This document shows positions 13,401-25,306 of a DNA stretch of 35,000 nt, piece by piece; the stretch's first letter is position 1, and each line of letters starts with the position of its first letter. A program made the translations under genes and the position numbers. The notes beneath the pieces are model-generated. The model worked only from the letters and a program-made list of their open reading frames with translations, was not told the origin of the DNA and searched no databases. Source of the DNA: Chrysomallon squamiferum (lineage: Eukaryota; Mollusca; Gastropoda; Neomphalida; Peltospiridae); contig CM022677.1 of the NCBI GenBank assembly GCA_012295275.1, positions 16,135,128 to 16,170,127 on the forward strand. The letters are read 5' to 3'.

Positions 13401-13827
13401 CTCTCTCTCAATCTCTCTGTCTCTGTCACTCTCCCTCCCTCTCTCCCTCTCAGTTTGTTATGCCTTGGATATATATACAAAGAAAGGAAACAGAAAACAA
13501 TGACTTATTTGAAAATGCATTTAAAATATTCTTAGTATGCGATTGTATGACAATATATATATATATACTTAGAAAATTTATGCTGCAATTATGCATTAGG
13601 CTACTTAATTAACAGCAATAATGCTATAATCTTCACTTTATTGTAGAGAGGAAAGTATATATACAAGGATATTTGATAGGTGGACGGGGAAACGTCATTA
13701 GGGTTGGTAAGGAACGATCGATCCTTCGTTCTGTCACGTTTTCTAGTTTATACGCATTTAACTATTAGTTTTATCAGAACTGTTTCGTGGAGAAGCTTTG
13801 CCGATTACCATTACTAATGATAATAAT

Positions 13828-13879
13828 ATTTAAAAAAAAATAAAAAATAAAAAAAAAAAAAAAGAAATAAAAAAAAAAA

Positions 13880-13915
<36 letters not shown>

Positions 13916-13917
13916 GA
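13828..13917. repeat. Interrupted A-rich tract
   Basis: About 90 bases of A runs broken by single T or G. A separate 29-base T run lies at 14253-14281. Confidence 0.85.
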
Positions 13918-14939
13918 GTATGCTAATGGACGACATGTAGTTAGTTCAAATATCACGACATTCAACTTAAAGAAAAATATTGTTTTTCTTCTCGCTTTGT
14001 TCTCCAAATTTCACCCCACACACACCTTTTGTTCGTACTTTTTGTCCACTCTTTTTTCCTCTCCACCCCCCACCCCGCATTGTGAACGAGGAAGCAATTA
14101 ATCTTCATCTATCATTATTAATCTCCAACAGGATTATCCGCCCATTCTTTCGTCCATTTTTCTTTCAACGATCCTTCTTAACCGTTCTGATTCTGATTCC
14201 GATTCGCGTGCCGTCTGCTTCGCCAAAAACCGCGCCAAACAGCGACGGGCTTATTTTTTTTTTTTTTTTTTTTTTTTTTTTCGCTTCTTCTTCGTTACTT
14301 ACGCGATTCGCATTATCATACTTGATAAAACACATCACAGCAAAGCCTCTTCTTAAATCACGTCGTTCATACACAGAGAGTGAAAAAGGTTGCGCTCAAG
14401 GATCAGCGGTCGTTAATTTAGTTTCCTCTTAGCGTTCTTCAAGCGTCACCAGAGAAAAGGCGATCAAGCAGAAGACTCTACGCAGGAAAAAAAAAAAAGT
14501 AAAACATAAGTACGCGTCAGTTGGCGGCCATGACAGCGTATTAATCCGCTAGGAAGTAAATACTGGTTGGAAGGCAGAAGTGAGTGTCTCTTCAAGACGA
14601 CTTAGCCTTTTTTTAGACATGTGGACACGTGTGCACGTATTATTATTAGTAGTATTATGTTTGAACTGATGTCCACGGCTAGCGTTTTTTTGTTTTTTTG
14701 AAAAAAGGTTAATAGATAAAATGTAGGTAAGAAATATATAGCTGTCCACTTCGTCTACGTTAGGTTTTTTCTTCTTAAAAAATGTTATGTGTGTGTATGT
14801 GTTTGTGCCTGTATATAGGTATATATGTAAAATACTTGTGTTTTCGTGTTTATGGGAAGGAGTACCTAAACGACATCTTTTTGCTAACTCATAAGAAATA
14901 CGAACTCTCATATCACTGTTACAATAAAGCACACACATA

Positions 14940-15060
14940 CACACACCTATAGGACCATAGATGGATGGATGGATGAATAGACAGATAGATAGATAGATAA
15001 ATAAATAAACTGATACATACATAGACAGACAGAGAGATAAAGAGATAAAAAAAAGAGACA
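14940..15060. repeat. CA, GGAT, GATA and AAAT short repeats
   Basis: A series of adjacent tetranucleotide repeats (GGAT, AGAT, AAAT, CAGA) follows a CA run. Confidence 0.8.
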
Positions 15061-15269
15061 GAGAAGCTTAATTATTTGCTTTAATAAAATGAATATTAAT
15101 CTGTGTTAAGTTGCGATGTTAAGTCAATGCCTTTCATTCATTGATTAATATCTTCTTTAATAATTAACTTAGCGTTAGATTAGATATTAGGAAAAACAGA
15201 AAGCAATGCTTTTAATCATCAAAATACCAGTAGGTGGACACGAAGATATCATTCTTAGCGACTGATGTA

Positions 15270-15440
15270 ATGACAAACTGATAAGGAATTATATCTTGAT
15301 AAAACTTGGACAATTAATTATATACTGATAAAGCTTTGACGATGAATTACATTGATAAAGTTTAGACAACGAATTATATATTGATATAGCTTTGATAATA
15401 AATTGTATAGTGATAAAGTTTAATCAATGAATTTTAGCGT
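15270..15440. repeat. Minisatellite, about 29-bp unit, 5-6 copies
   Basis: A unit resembling TTGATAAAGCTTTGACAAT followed by GAATTATATA recurs, with TGATA cores at about 15279, 15297, 15326, 15353, 15382 and 15411. It is followed directly by an A run (15443-15465). Confidence 0.7.
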
Positions 15441-15975
15441 ACAAAAAAAAAAAAAAAAAAAAAAATTAAAAAAATAATAGCTACGTTTTGTTGCTGATTT
15501 TAAATGAACAATATCACCCAATTTGGAGAGAATACTTGAAAAAAAATAAAATAAAAAAAATAAAAAAATAAAAAATAATAATAATAAAAAAAAGAGTAAA
15601 TAAAGGGTTTTTCAGTTTGAAAGAGCCAGGAAATGGGTTAAGGGATTTTGCTGAAAAATTACGATAAAATTTGAAAGCGGGAGACAAAAAAAAAATAAAT
15701 AAATAAAAAAAAAAAAAAAAAGTAATAAAAATAAAGAATAAGAAGGAAAAGAGAAATGAGAAAAATGAAGAAAAATAAAATCAAATATGGCAGAAAAGAA
15801 ACTGATTGGAAAAGTGGTAATTACAAAATCGAGTGGAATAGTTTTAGATTTTGTTTTTATTGAAGAAAAAATTTCAAAAATAGAATAACACACACATCTA
15901 TCTATACACATGCATATTAAAAGAAAAAAAAAGGTTAAATAAATAAATATATATGACGTCATCATCATCATCATC
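15440..15975. repeat. A-rich tracts and ATC run
   Basis: A runs and AAAT/AAT repeats at 15440-15475, 15540-15600 and 15686-15760. There is a TGACGTCA palindrome at 15954-15961 immediately followed by an ATC run. Confidence 0.75.
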
Positions 15976-16460
15976 TTCATCATCTCTCTCTCTCATAAAA
16001 ATCATCAGATTAATTTACTAAACAAATAAGTCAATGAACGTAACATTATATAGGTAAAGGGGTAATTGAAATCGTTTCTGTACGTAAACTTAACCTTATT
16101 CTTATGTCTTCTCAAAGAAAATTACAAAATTACTTTTGTGTCTGCTGTAATGAAATTAATTCGTGATTGTCTCGTCTTTATTTACGTTCACTAATCTCCA
16201 CTTGATTATTTCATTACTTCCACCAACAGTGATTAAAGATGACATTAGTCGGCTAGAAGATAGCTTTTCCCACAATGCCCCACTTCTTCCTGCTTATACT
16301 ATTCTCTCAATGACCAGTTCTGTTGTTACTTAATGGTCGTTCCGAGGTTTGACTTTCATTTCGTGGCTTCCGATTATTGCTGGATAAAATAGATGGAGTT
16401 CTTAAACGAGTTCATTACGCTGGTTTTTTGTAATAGAGTTGTAATTTAAACAGTCAAGAT

Positions 16461-16510
16461 TTGTTGTCGTTTAGTGGTTAGAGCGTTTGTTTGAGTTGAG
16501 GTTAAGACAG
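16461..16510 (+). mobile_element. Possible tRNA-SINE head fragment
   Basis: GTTTAGTGGTTAGAGC at 16469-16484 has the form of a tRNA D-arm/A-box. A degenerate GGTTAAGAC follows where a B-box would be expected. It is too eroded to be a tRNA gene and could be chance. Confidence 0.25.
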
Positions 16511-16862
16511 ATGACATCATTACTGTGTTTCTTATTGGGTTGTTATAATGTTTAAAACAGTACCGTGGTTTTGTTAAACGACAACAACACAACCACAACC
16601 ATTATCATCACATCATCGACATCAACGACAACAACAACCATAGTTGTAATAGTAATATTCAGCAATATGCATGTAGTTTTAAAAAAACAACAAAACAACA
16701 CAGCAATTAAAAACAACAACAACAACAACAATAATAATAATAATAACAAATAATAGTAATAACAACCACAATTTTGTATTAAAAAGGTAATTATTAAAAG
16801 CAAAAAGACTGTTATTCATTCGATTAATCAGTCAGTCATTCATCCATAAAGTCTGCTGCTAT

Positions 16863-16971
<109 letters not shown>

Positions 16972-17131
16972 CACACACACTAACGGACACGTATCTGTTT
17001 CAGCTTGTTGTTAACCACGTTCAGTTAAAGAAAAAAGAAAAAAAACAAATTCTTGCTGTTGGTCATCTGACATAGGTCACAGATGTTCCAGTAATTACGA
17101 TATTTCAAGTACACACATCTCCCGGGCATAG

Positions 17132-17172
<41 letters not shown>

Positions 17173-17329
17173 AATAATGACCATTCGTTTTGTTTGGTAA
17201 GAGCATGCATTGTTAATGGCGTTTTGTGTATTTTTAATCAATTTCGCATACTTGTAGACATACATTTGTCTGTTAAATTTATTATTTATTTATTCCTTTT
17301 GGGGGATATTATATACATATTTTTTCCTT

Positions 17330-17355
17330 ATTTGTTTGTCTGTTTGTTTGTTGGT

Positions 17356-17402
<47 letters not shown>

Positions 17403-17415
17403 TTATTTATTAGTG
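17330..17415. repeat. TTTG/TTTA tetranucleotide array
   Basis: TTTG units pass into TTTA units. A CA run of about 34 bases lies nearby at 17600-17633. Confidence 0.9.
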
Positions 17416-17599
17416 CTGCTTCTGTTAATTTTTAACTTGATCAGTCTACTACATATTTAGTTAATGCTCATGGAATTTCATGTCGGAGCATACACAGTCT
17501 ATTTCTCAAATTATAACTAAAAATTAACAAACTAAATCAAGATACTGACTAACAAAATTTATAACAACAGTTCTATTACTAATGAGAATAGATACTAAC

Positions 17600-17635
<36 letters not shown>

Positions 17636-17673
17636 CACAATATAAATAAATATTATTATATTTGTAATATGGA

Positions 17674-18005
17674 ACAGATACCGGATCAATTATCCGGTGT
17701 CCTGAAATCCGGAAAGACCAGAAAACCCGGAACTGTTTTTCTCGACGCTATTTTCACAGTTCGCGTTGTCATAACCAGACCGAAACTACTCTTTCAAGCC
17801 GCGTGGCATTCATTCACTCGCCGCATTGTTTACGTGTCGAGTCGCCACAGTTGTGTACCGTCAATTTTCTTTATGTTTTTAATTTTAAAATGTTTATGCC
17901 TAATTATTTACATATTTAGATGTCTTGGTACCAGAAAACCGGAAAATTCAGAAATCCGGAATTCCTCAGGCCCCAAAGGAGTCCGGATAATTGTCCGGTA
18001 TCTGT
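17674..18005. mobile_element. MITE-like element with terminal inverted repeats
   Basis: The left end ACAGATACCGGATCAATTAT, then CCGG, and the reverse complement of the right end ACAGATACCGGACAATTATC, then CGG, agree over about 23 bases with one indel. Internal CCGGAA/TCCGG motifs and a shared CCAGAAAACC phrase extend the inverted similarity inward. The element is about 332 bases, more GC-rich than its flanks and has no transposase frame. It therefore looks like a non-autonomous DNA transposon. No clear target-site duplication is visible, so the superfamily is not assigned; the CCGGATAATT-type ends recall pogo/Tigger-like elements, but this is a weak impression. Confidence 0.65.
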
Positions 18006-18049
18006 ATTGTCAAGCTTCGCTTCTTACTTAAAACCCAGCGATTAGGATC

Positions 18050-18580
18050 ACTGCTATAATTTAATGTATTAGCTATGTCTTTAACAAATAGCTCGCAAAC
18101 ATTTCTGATAATTTATTGTGTCAGTGTATATGATGATTCTGAAAATAATAATGATAACGATGACGAAGATAATGATGAGTATGATGTTGGTAACGTTTAT
18201 TATGATAGTGATGATGTTGATGATGATAATGATGGTAACGATGATTACAAATAAGAGCTATGACAACGGCAATTCCTTCTATTGTTTTCAATTGTCAAAA
18301 GGCCTGGAACAATAATGATTCGAATAACAGTTTTGATAATGTATGTATGTATTAGCAATATCTATTTAAGATAAATAGCAGAGACATAATTTTTAACAAT
18401 TTATTGTCTGAATAAGTATTAGGTCTAGTTTCTTTAGAGACCTGAGAAATTAGTTTTAATAATTTTGTTTTGTTTGAGTATGTATGTATTAGCTACATGT
18501 AATTTAATTGAGAAACTTCTTTTAATAATTTAGCTACACGTATTAAAATGAGAAGATAGTTCAAACAATTTATTATATGA

Positions 18581-18640
<60 letters not shown>

Positions 18641-18720
18641 GCTAAATGTATTTAAGAGAAATAACTGAGAAAGTAGTTTTAATAATGTATTATGTTAGTA
18701 TATATGTTTATTACCTGTAT
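18050..18720. repeat. Degenerate tandem array with TATTAGCTA-type units, enclosing a TG run
   Basis: Units resembling TGTATTAGCTACATGTATTT...GAGAAA.TAGTTTTAATAATTTATTATGTGAGTATATATG begin near 18063, 18348, 18482, 18525 and 18638. A TG run of about 50 bases (18590-18638) lies between the last two, and a GAT-rich dispersed repeat (18126-18343) lies after the first. Confidence 0.6.
18126..18343. repeat. Dispersed GAT-rich repeat, copy 1 (copy 2 at 24910-25101)
   Basis: Shares with 24910-25101 the order ATGATTCTGAAAAT, then GAT-rich core, then GATTACAAATA, GCTATGACAACGGCAA, TATCAAAAGGCC-like and TTTTGATAATG. The last 100 bases are clearly homologous by eye, so this is more than a shared microsatellite. 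Confidence 0.7.
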
Positions 18721-19067
18721 GATTTCTGTATTGTGCGTGTGGTGTCCATATTGTGCGTGCGGTGTCTAATCTTATATAAACAAAATACTTCTAAATATTC
18801 CTCCGAGAGCGTGTCACGCAAAATAAACCACTTGAGGCCGATTTCAATAAAATATACACAAACATTATGCAGATTGCTTGTAGTTCTCTCCATAATTGTA
18901 ACTGCTCAAAGAATGCCCACAAGTAAGAACATAACTGACCAGTGACAGGATTTCTAATTGTCCATCTTGGTCACTTGTAAACATGTTATGCTCTTTGGCA
19001 ATTACAGGGAAGTGCGTGGTGTAGGGGAAATTACTATTTACAAAACATTACCGATTTTAACTGTTAC

Positions 19068-19087
19068 AACAACAACAACAACAACAG

Positions 19088-19123
<36 letters not shown>

Positions 19124-19345
19124 TTAGTACTACTATTTCAATTACTACTAATAATAATTCACATACGATTGTCAACACTATGAAAAAAATCCAATGTTAC
19201 GACTACTACTACTGCTATTACTACTATCACTACTGCTACTACATCTACCATTGCTGCTGCTACTTTTACTACTACGACTACTACAGCAAATTAATATAAC
19301 ACTGTTACAGCTATTATTACTACCAACATTAAAACCACTACTGAT
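19068..19345. repeat. ACA/CTA trinucleotide region
   Basis: ACA units (19068-19086) and CTA units (19089-19122) continue as degenerate ACT/TACTGC repeats to about 19345. The region is followed by AAAC tetranucleotides at 19461-19480. Confidence 0.85.
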
Positions 19346-19814
19346 ATTAACAAACCAGAAAAAAATAATATAAATTAAATTTAAAATAATACGGAAAAGA
19401 AAAACCAGTAAATCATAAATTTAAGTAAATAAATATATAAATTAATCAACCAGGCAATAAACAAACAAACAAACAAACAAATGTATGAATATTATTGTTT
19501 CTGCTTATAACGTTATTATTTTCAACTTTCAAAATGCGATTTGATTTGTCTTGTACTATCAACAAAAAATAATAATTAAATGTTTATTTACTTTATTTTT
19601 TATAATTTATTACTTAATTTTTTTTTCTCATAAAATCATAGTATGAAGCATTATGTTGACTGACACTCGTAAACAAAAATGAACTTTTATTTCGAAAAAG
19701 GTCTCAAATTTTCAAAATGAATAAATTGAAAAGATGTTTCGATCATAAAATATAAAATTAAACAGAAAACAACTATTATTTAAAAAAAAAATTCTTACCT
19801 TTAACAATGTAAAC

Positions 19815-19930
19815 TTTCGCAGGACGCCATTTTTCTTTTATATCGTCTATTGTGATGACGTAAAGATATGACGTCATCGGTCGTAACAACGCAAATAGCT
19901 ATTTGGTCCGGGAAAGAATTTTTAAAAGAG
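19815..19930. repeat. Dispersed repeat carrying two CRE sites, copy 1 (copy 2 at 29040-29140)
   Basis: Shares with 29040-29140, in order: ACGCCAT, TCGTCTAT, a first TGACGTMA site (19856-19863), a second TGACGTCA site (19869-19876) and CGCAAAT(A/G)GCTA. CpG content is higher than in the surroundings. It could be a transposon fragment with bZIP sites or a conserved regulatory block. Confidence 0.5.
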
Positions 19931-20147
19931 GGCAAAAGAAATTTTATTTCCTTGCATCCCGGGTATTCAGAAGATTTTGTAGTAGATTTGGTTTGGGCAA
20001 TGTTTTAGTAGCTGTAGTCCCACTAATCTGTTAGAGAGATTTTAAAGGGAGAATGTAGAGAAACATTTACTTTATAATTATTAGCGAAGAAACTATAGAG
20101 AGACAGCTTATTGCTTGAAACTCTTTTGAATAAACAATCTTTAGCAT

Positions 20148-20148
20148 T

Positions 20149-20179
<31 letters not shown>

Positions 20180-20280
20180 TTATTATTGTTATTATTACTA
20201 TTATTATTATTGTTGTTGTTGTTGTTACTGTTATTATTTTTGCTATTTATTATTATTATTATTATTATTGCATATATTAC
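20148..20280. repeat. CTT, ATT, GTT trinucleotide block
   Basis: Adjacent pure CTT (20148-20178), ATT, GTT and again ATT runs. Confidence 0.9.
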
Positions 20281-20300
20281 AAAGATGTGAACATAATATC

Positions 20301-20440
<140 letters not shown>

Positions 20441-20819
20441 TGTTTGCCTGAAAAAGTTATCAACACCATCAAAGGAACTTTTTTCTTCCTTTCCTTTCAA
20501 GAGAACAGGACTAATTTTTCAAAACTGCTCTTTCATCTTAGTTTATTTGCTGAATCCAGATTAAAGTCGCTGATTTGAAAATTTAAATTTGTTTTTCTCT
20601 TGTTTAATCAACTTTAATCGATTATTTTTTTTAAAAAGAAAACAAATGTTTTAACCAAAGGAAGGCGATGAATATGTTCTTTCCTATTTTCCTTTTAAAT
20701 TATTGCCTAATAGAATTTTGTTATTTAAAAATGAAGAAACTAATTATATGACGTAATTTGTTGTCTCTTTTTGATTTAAATACATATGTACATACATACA
20801 TACATACATATATATATAT

Positions 20820-21076
<257 letters not shown>

Positions 21077-21436
21077 GTTATAAAATTATCTCTCTATTCG
21101 ATCGTTTCAGAACCAATGAACTCCGGATCTGTTTAATCACAGAAACAAATTATATCTAAACTTAACTACTTTCCTTGTCCTTTGATTAATTAATCTTGTT
21201 TGCCAAAGACGTAATACTGGTCAACTGATTGCAGCGTCAGTTTAAGCGAAAAATCATTTGTCTGCTGTAGAAAGCGAAACGTCTGGGTTAGAGTAAATAA
21301 TGTTTTGTCTGATGACGTCACTAGGCCACAGAAATTAAGTTTCAGCGAAATGGTGGCAAATTGTTTTTTTTTTTTCATTGACATTCTAATATATCTTAAA
21401 GCAAATTTATTTATTTGTTTGTATTAATTAAGTAAT

Positions 21437-21444
21437 TTCTTCTT

Positions 21445-21475
<31 letters not shown>

Positions 21476-21780
21476 TTTTTATTTTTATTATTTATTTATT
21501 TATTTATTATTGTTGTTGTTATTATTTTTATTGTTATTTGTTGATGTTGTTGTTGTTATTTTTGTTGTTGTTTTTGCCTGTTGTTGTAACCTACAACATC
21601 AACATTATTACACCTATGTTTCTTTCACTGTGTGTGGTATGCGCTTTTATTTATTTATTTATTTATTTATTTGTTCATTTATTTGTTCATTTATTTGTTC
21701 ATTTATTTATCTGTTTGATTGTTTGTTGGTTTGTTTGTTCGTCTATTTATTATCATTATTTATTTATTTATTTTAGGAAT
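21437..21780. repeat. CTT, TTTA, GTT and TTTG/TTTA arrays
   Basis: CTT run 21438-21474, TTTA and GTT/ATT runs to 21590, and a TTTA/TTTG tetranucleotide block at 21643-21775 with a TTTGTTCA higher-order phrase repeated three times. An earlier TGACGTCA lies at 21313-21320. Confidence 0.9.
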
Positions 21781-22255
21781 AAACAGAAATTCAAATATTT
21801 TTTTTATATACACCAGTAATTATCAAACATCTGCTTCTAAGATTCCTCAGTGACTAAAAAATAATAAAATAGTTCTGATGACATCACTCAATCAAAAATC
21901 TACCAACCTTGTTTACAAAGCAAATTAAAAATATTACACAATAAAATTAATGTTTATATAATTTTAGTTAATCAAATTTCAGTGTTCTGTGATATCTGAT
22001 TTTTTTTTTTTCTCTGTACAAATATGACCCAGACTATTTCTATTAAAACTTAATGCAAAGTAATCAGAGTATTTGTTTAATCAGCTCTAAAATACAAAGA
22101 TAAAACACAATGCACATTCCGAATTCTATAGGGGTTTAAATAAATGTCTTTTTTTTTTTTTTTTTTTGCCTTCCATTCAGATTTTAAATTAGAATTGTCC
22201 TTTGTTAATGGGTGTTTCGAACAGCTCACAATCAATCAATGTAATTAAAAAGAAA

Positions 22256-22294
22256 GAGAGAGGGGGAGAGTGTCAGTGAGTGACTGAGTGAGTG

Positions 22295-22375
<81 letters not shown>
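22256..22375. repeat. GA array
   Basis: GTGA-type lead-in, then pure GA at 22298-22375. Confidence 0.95.
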
Positions 22376-22376
<1 letters not shown>

Positions 22377-22861
22377 GAAAGCAGTTAATTAAATAACTGA
22401 ACGTTTTGAAATAGAATGGACTCAAGAACAAATGTAAGAATTTAAACAACTGATTGTTTTCTTCTTTTTTTCTCTCTTTTTCTGTCTCTCTGTCTCTCTA
22501 CATGTCTCTTTACCACCCTCTTACGTATGAGTGCATATTAGTTTTCTTTTATTACTCTCAATTTATTACAATTCTAATAAATGAATTTTCCCATGAATTT
22601 TTTTTTTGAAGATATTATTGAATTTACATCGTAAATTTCGAGATTATCTGTCAGAGGTTAAATTTTAATGGAATATTAGAAAACACAAGAAATTAAAAAA
22701 TGACATTATTATACCCACTACTCATCTTTTTTGTCTCATTCATTTACTCGCTATCTTTTTCTTTTCTTTTTCTTTCTTCTTCTTCTTCTTTTTTGAATAA
22801 ATTTCTCATTGATTTAACTCATTCAATCAATATTTTATTATATTTCTCAGTTTTCATTGCT

Positions 22862-22987
22862 ATCTAAAAAAATGACATTTGAACCATTGACGTGAACTTT
22901 CATTGTCGTTTTATCGTTCTAGTATTTATCTCCGATATTATTAAACGTCTTTTATTTTATTTTATAAACAGTTGATTAAAAGCCCTG
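22862..22987. repeat. Dispersed repeat of about 125 bases, copy 1 (copy 2 at 24153-24272)
   Basis: Shares AATGACAT, ACCATT.ACGT.AAC, TCGTTTTATCGT, TTATCTCCGATATTATTAAA, GTCTTTTATTTT and AAACAGTTGATTAAAA with 24153-24272. Both copies lie just upstream of a CT array. Confidence 0.8.
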
Positions 22988-23028
22988 TATGTTTTTGTGG
23001 ATATGTGTTTATGTTTGTGATTTCTCGT

Positions 23029-23060
23029 GCAAGAGTTTGTTTGCTTGTTTGAACTTTGAA

Positions 23061-23157
<97 letters not shown>

Positions 23158-23195
23158 GCAAGAGTTTGTTTGCTTGTTTGTATTTGAATTAATAT

Positions 23196-23198
<3 letters not shown>
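23029..23198. repeat. CT array inside a short tandem duplication
   Basis: GCAAGAGTTTGTTTGCTTGT...TTGAATTAATA is present both before (from 23029) and after (from 23158) a pure CT array at 23068-23154. Each copy is followed by CT repeats, the second passing into a TA run (23212-23250). Confidence 0.9.
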
Positions 23199-23253
<55 letters not shown>

Positions 23254-23602
23254 TTCTGTCTTAATTTCTCTTTTTCTAGTTTGTTTCATATTTCTGCCTA
23301 CGATGCTGATTTTGATTAAATCAAATTTTTCAGTATAAAGGATTGGCTAAGTTGTCTGATCTTGTACGTTTTTCTTTTCTAATTAAATTAACTTTAGACA
23401 CGTAATACAATATCAAAATAATGTCATGTTAGCTTTTTCTTCTTCCCTTTCTTTATGGTGGGCTTTAGTACTTGAGAACGTAAAGTGTTTTATTTACTTG
23501 TAATATCAACTCTCTATGTTTCTTTGCCCTTGATATTCAAACATATACTCGGATATATGGGAAACAGATTGAAATATATATATATCTATATATATATTCA
23601 AG

Positions 23603-23604
<2 letters not shown>

Positions 23605-23693
<89 letters not shown>
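23605..23693. repeat. CT array, about 90 bases
   Basis: Pure CT dinucleotide repeat preceded by a short TATA stretch. Confidence 0.95.
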
Positions 23694-23697
<4 letters not shown>

Positions 23698-24152
23698 CCC
23701 TCCCCTACTTCACTCTCTACTTCATTTCTCTCTAAATATGACTGAGGTAAGTAACATTACTGTGTCTATTTGGTTTAGTATCTATATAATCCCATAGTCT
23801 TTTACAATGTACTGTCTAGGCAGAATCAGTTTTAATCTTAACTAATGACAATACACCATTAACTCTTTTTTTCTCTGTTTAAACTACATTTATCATCATC
23901 TTTTGTTCTCTATTCTTGGCCCATCTTATCTCTCCTGTAGCCTTTTTTTGTTTTCTTCTTTTTTCTGTAGATTTCTCTTTTCGATAAAATAATTAATAAA
24001 TCAATGCACTTTGATTCTATTGTTTATCTCTTACTTGTGGTTCATCAGTCTAGATTAAACTAAGATGAATTTGTTTAATGTATAAGAAGTGTTTTTCTGA
24101 AATTGTGGAGTTTTTGTTGTTCTTTTTTCTTTTTCTTTTGTTGCAGTAAGCG

Positions 24153-24272
24153 ATCTAAGAAATGACATATAAACCATTAACGTAAACCTTCTTTATCGTT
24201 TTATCGTGGTACTTATCTCCGATATTATTAAATGTCTTTTATTTTTGTTTCCTAAACAGTTGATTAAAATCC
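24153..24272. repeat. Dispersed repeat of about 120 bases, copy 2
   Basis: Same orientation and order as 22862-22987, about 1.29 kb downstream. It is followed by CTT and CT runs at 24280-24365. Confidence 0.8.
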
Positions 24273-24279
24273 TTGTCAT

Positions 24280-24293
24280 CTTCTTCTTCTTCT

Positions 24294-24365
<72 letters not shown>
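24280..24365. repeat. CTT and CT array
   Basis: CTT units pass into CT repeats with a single extra C. This is about 310 bases before the exon 2 acceptor. Confidence 0.95.
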
Positions 24366-24371
<6 letters not shown>

Positions 24372-24674
24372 GTTAATCTCTCTCTCAGTCTCTTTCTTTC
24401 TCGCTCTGTCTGTTTGTCTGTTTCTGTCTTCAAGTGTCCATGTATTTGTCTGTGTGTGTGCATCTGGGTATGTATCTAATCTAATACTTTAATTTCTTTG
24501 CCTGTCTGATTGTACAGTTATCTGTATTCATGTCTTGCTATAACCTTTTTGTTTTCTGTCGGGCTGTATATTGTTCTTTTTTATAAAACACATACACACA
24601 AACACATCTATCTAGATACCCCTCCATGTATTGTGTATTTTACAATGTTAATTTCTATTTCTTTTTTCCTGTAG

Positions 24675-24786
24675 TTGTTATTTTCTGTGCCTCACCAGAC
24701 ACTGTCAGAGAAATCATGATCAAAGCTCACGAGCTCAACTTCGACAACGGCGAGTACGTCTTCTTCAACATCGACCTCTTCGGCAG
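24675..24786 (+). CDS. NPR1/2-like: NPR-like receptor guanylate cyclase, coding exon 2
   Basis: Encodes residues 232-268 and two bases of codon 269. The protein reads IVIFCASPDTVREIMIKAHE, then LNFDNGEYVFFNIDLFG. It aligns with the vertebrate block VIMCASSDTIRSIMLVAHR...GDYAFFNIELF. C236 is 49 residues after C187, as in the second ectodomain disulfide of NPR-A. The acceptor is CTGTAG|TTG after a T-rich tract (AG at 24673-24674). The donor is GGCAG|GTAGGG (GT at 24787). Entry phase 1 and exit phase 2 match the flanking exons. It is separated from exon 1 by a 13.8 kb repeat-filled intron. Confidence 0.92.
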
Positions 24787-24856
24787 GTAGGGCTGGTATA
24801 GTCGCAAATATGAGACGACCACGACGTTGTTAATAGCTAATGTTGATGACGATAAC

Positions 24857-24900
<44 letters not shown>

Positions 24901-24909
24901 GTAAAATAA

Positions 24910-25101
24910 TAATGATTCTGAAAATGATAATGCTGAAATGATGATGATGCTGATTATATTGACGATCATGATGATGACTATGATGATGACTTGAGCCGTG
25001 ATTACAAATAGCAGCTATGACAACGGCAACTGTTTTTATTTCTCACAACTATCAAAAGGCCCACAACGATAATGATAATGAACAACAATTTTGATAATGA
25101 T
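24910..25101. repeat. Dispersed GAT-rich repeat, copy 2, in intron 2
   Basis: Homologous to 18126-18343 in the same orientation. It occupies much of the 520-base intron 2, which also holds an AAT array at 24858-24900. Confidence 0.7.
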
Positions 25102-25306
25102 GATGATTATGATGATGATGACGATGACGATGACGTTGTAGCTGCTTGCATTTCGGCAGTCATTTTCAGCTAACTACGGTTGTCAAGACATAGGCTCAAC
25201 ATTGATGTCACTACTAACGATGATGGAGAAAATTATAAAATTAATGATAATAATTAAAATAATAATAATAAAAAATTTAATAATTATGATGACCTTGACA
25301 TTTCAG

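Noticed and set aside
17582-18031. 149-residue frame as a gene
   Set aside because: It lies almost wholly inside the MITE-like element and starts in a CA run. No known domain is visible.
18646-18945. 99-residue frame downstream of the TG run
   Set aside because: It begins inside the tandem array and shows no recognisable domain, splice context or compositional coding bias.
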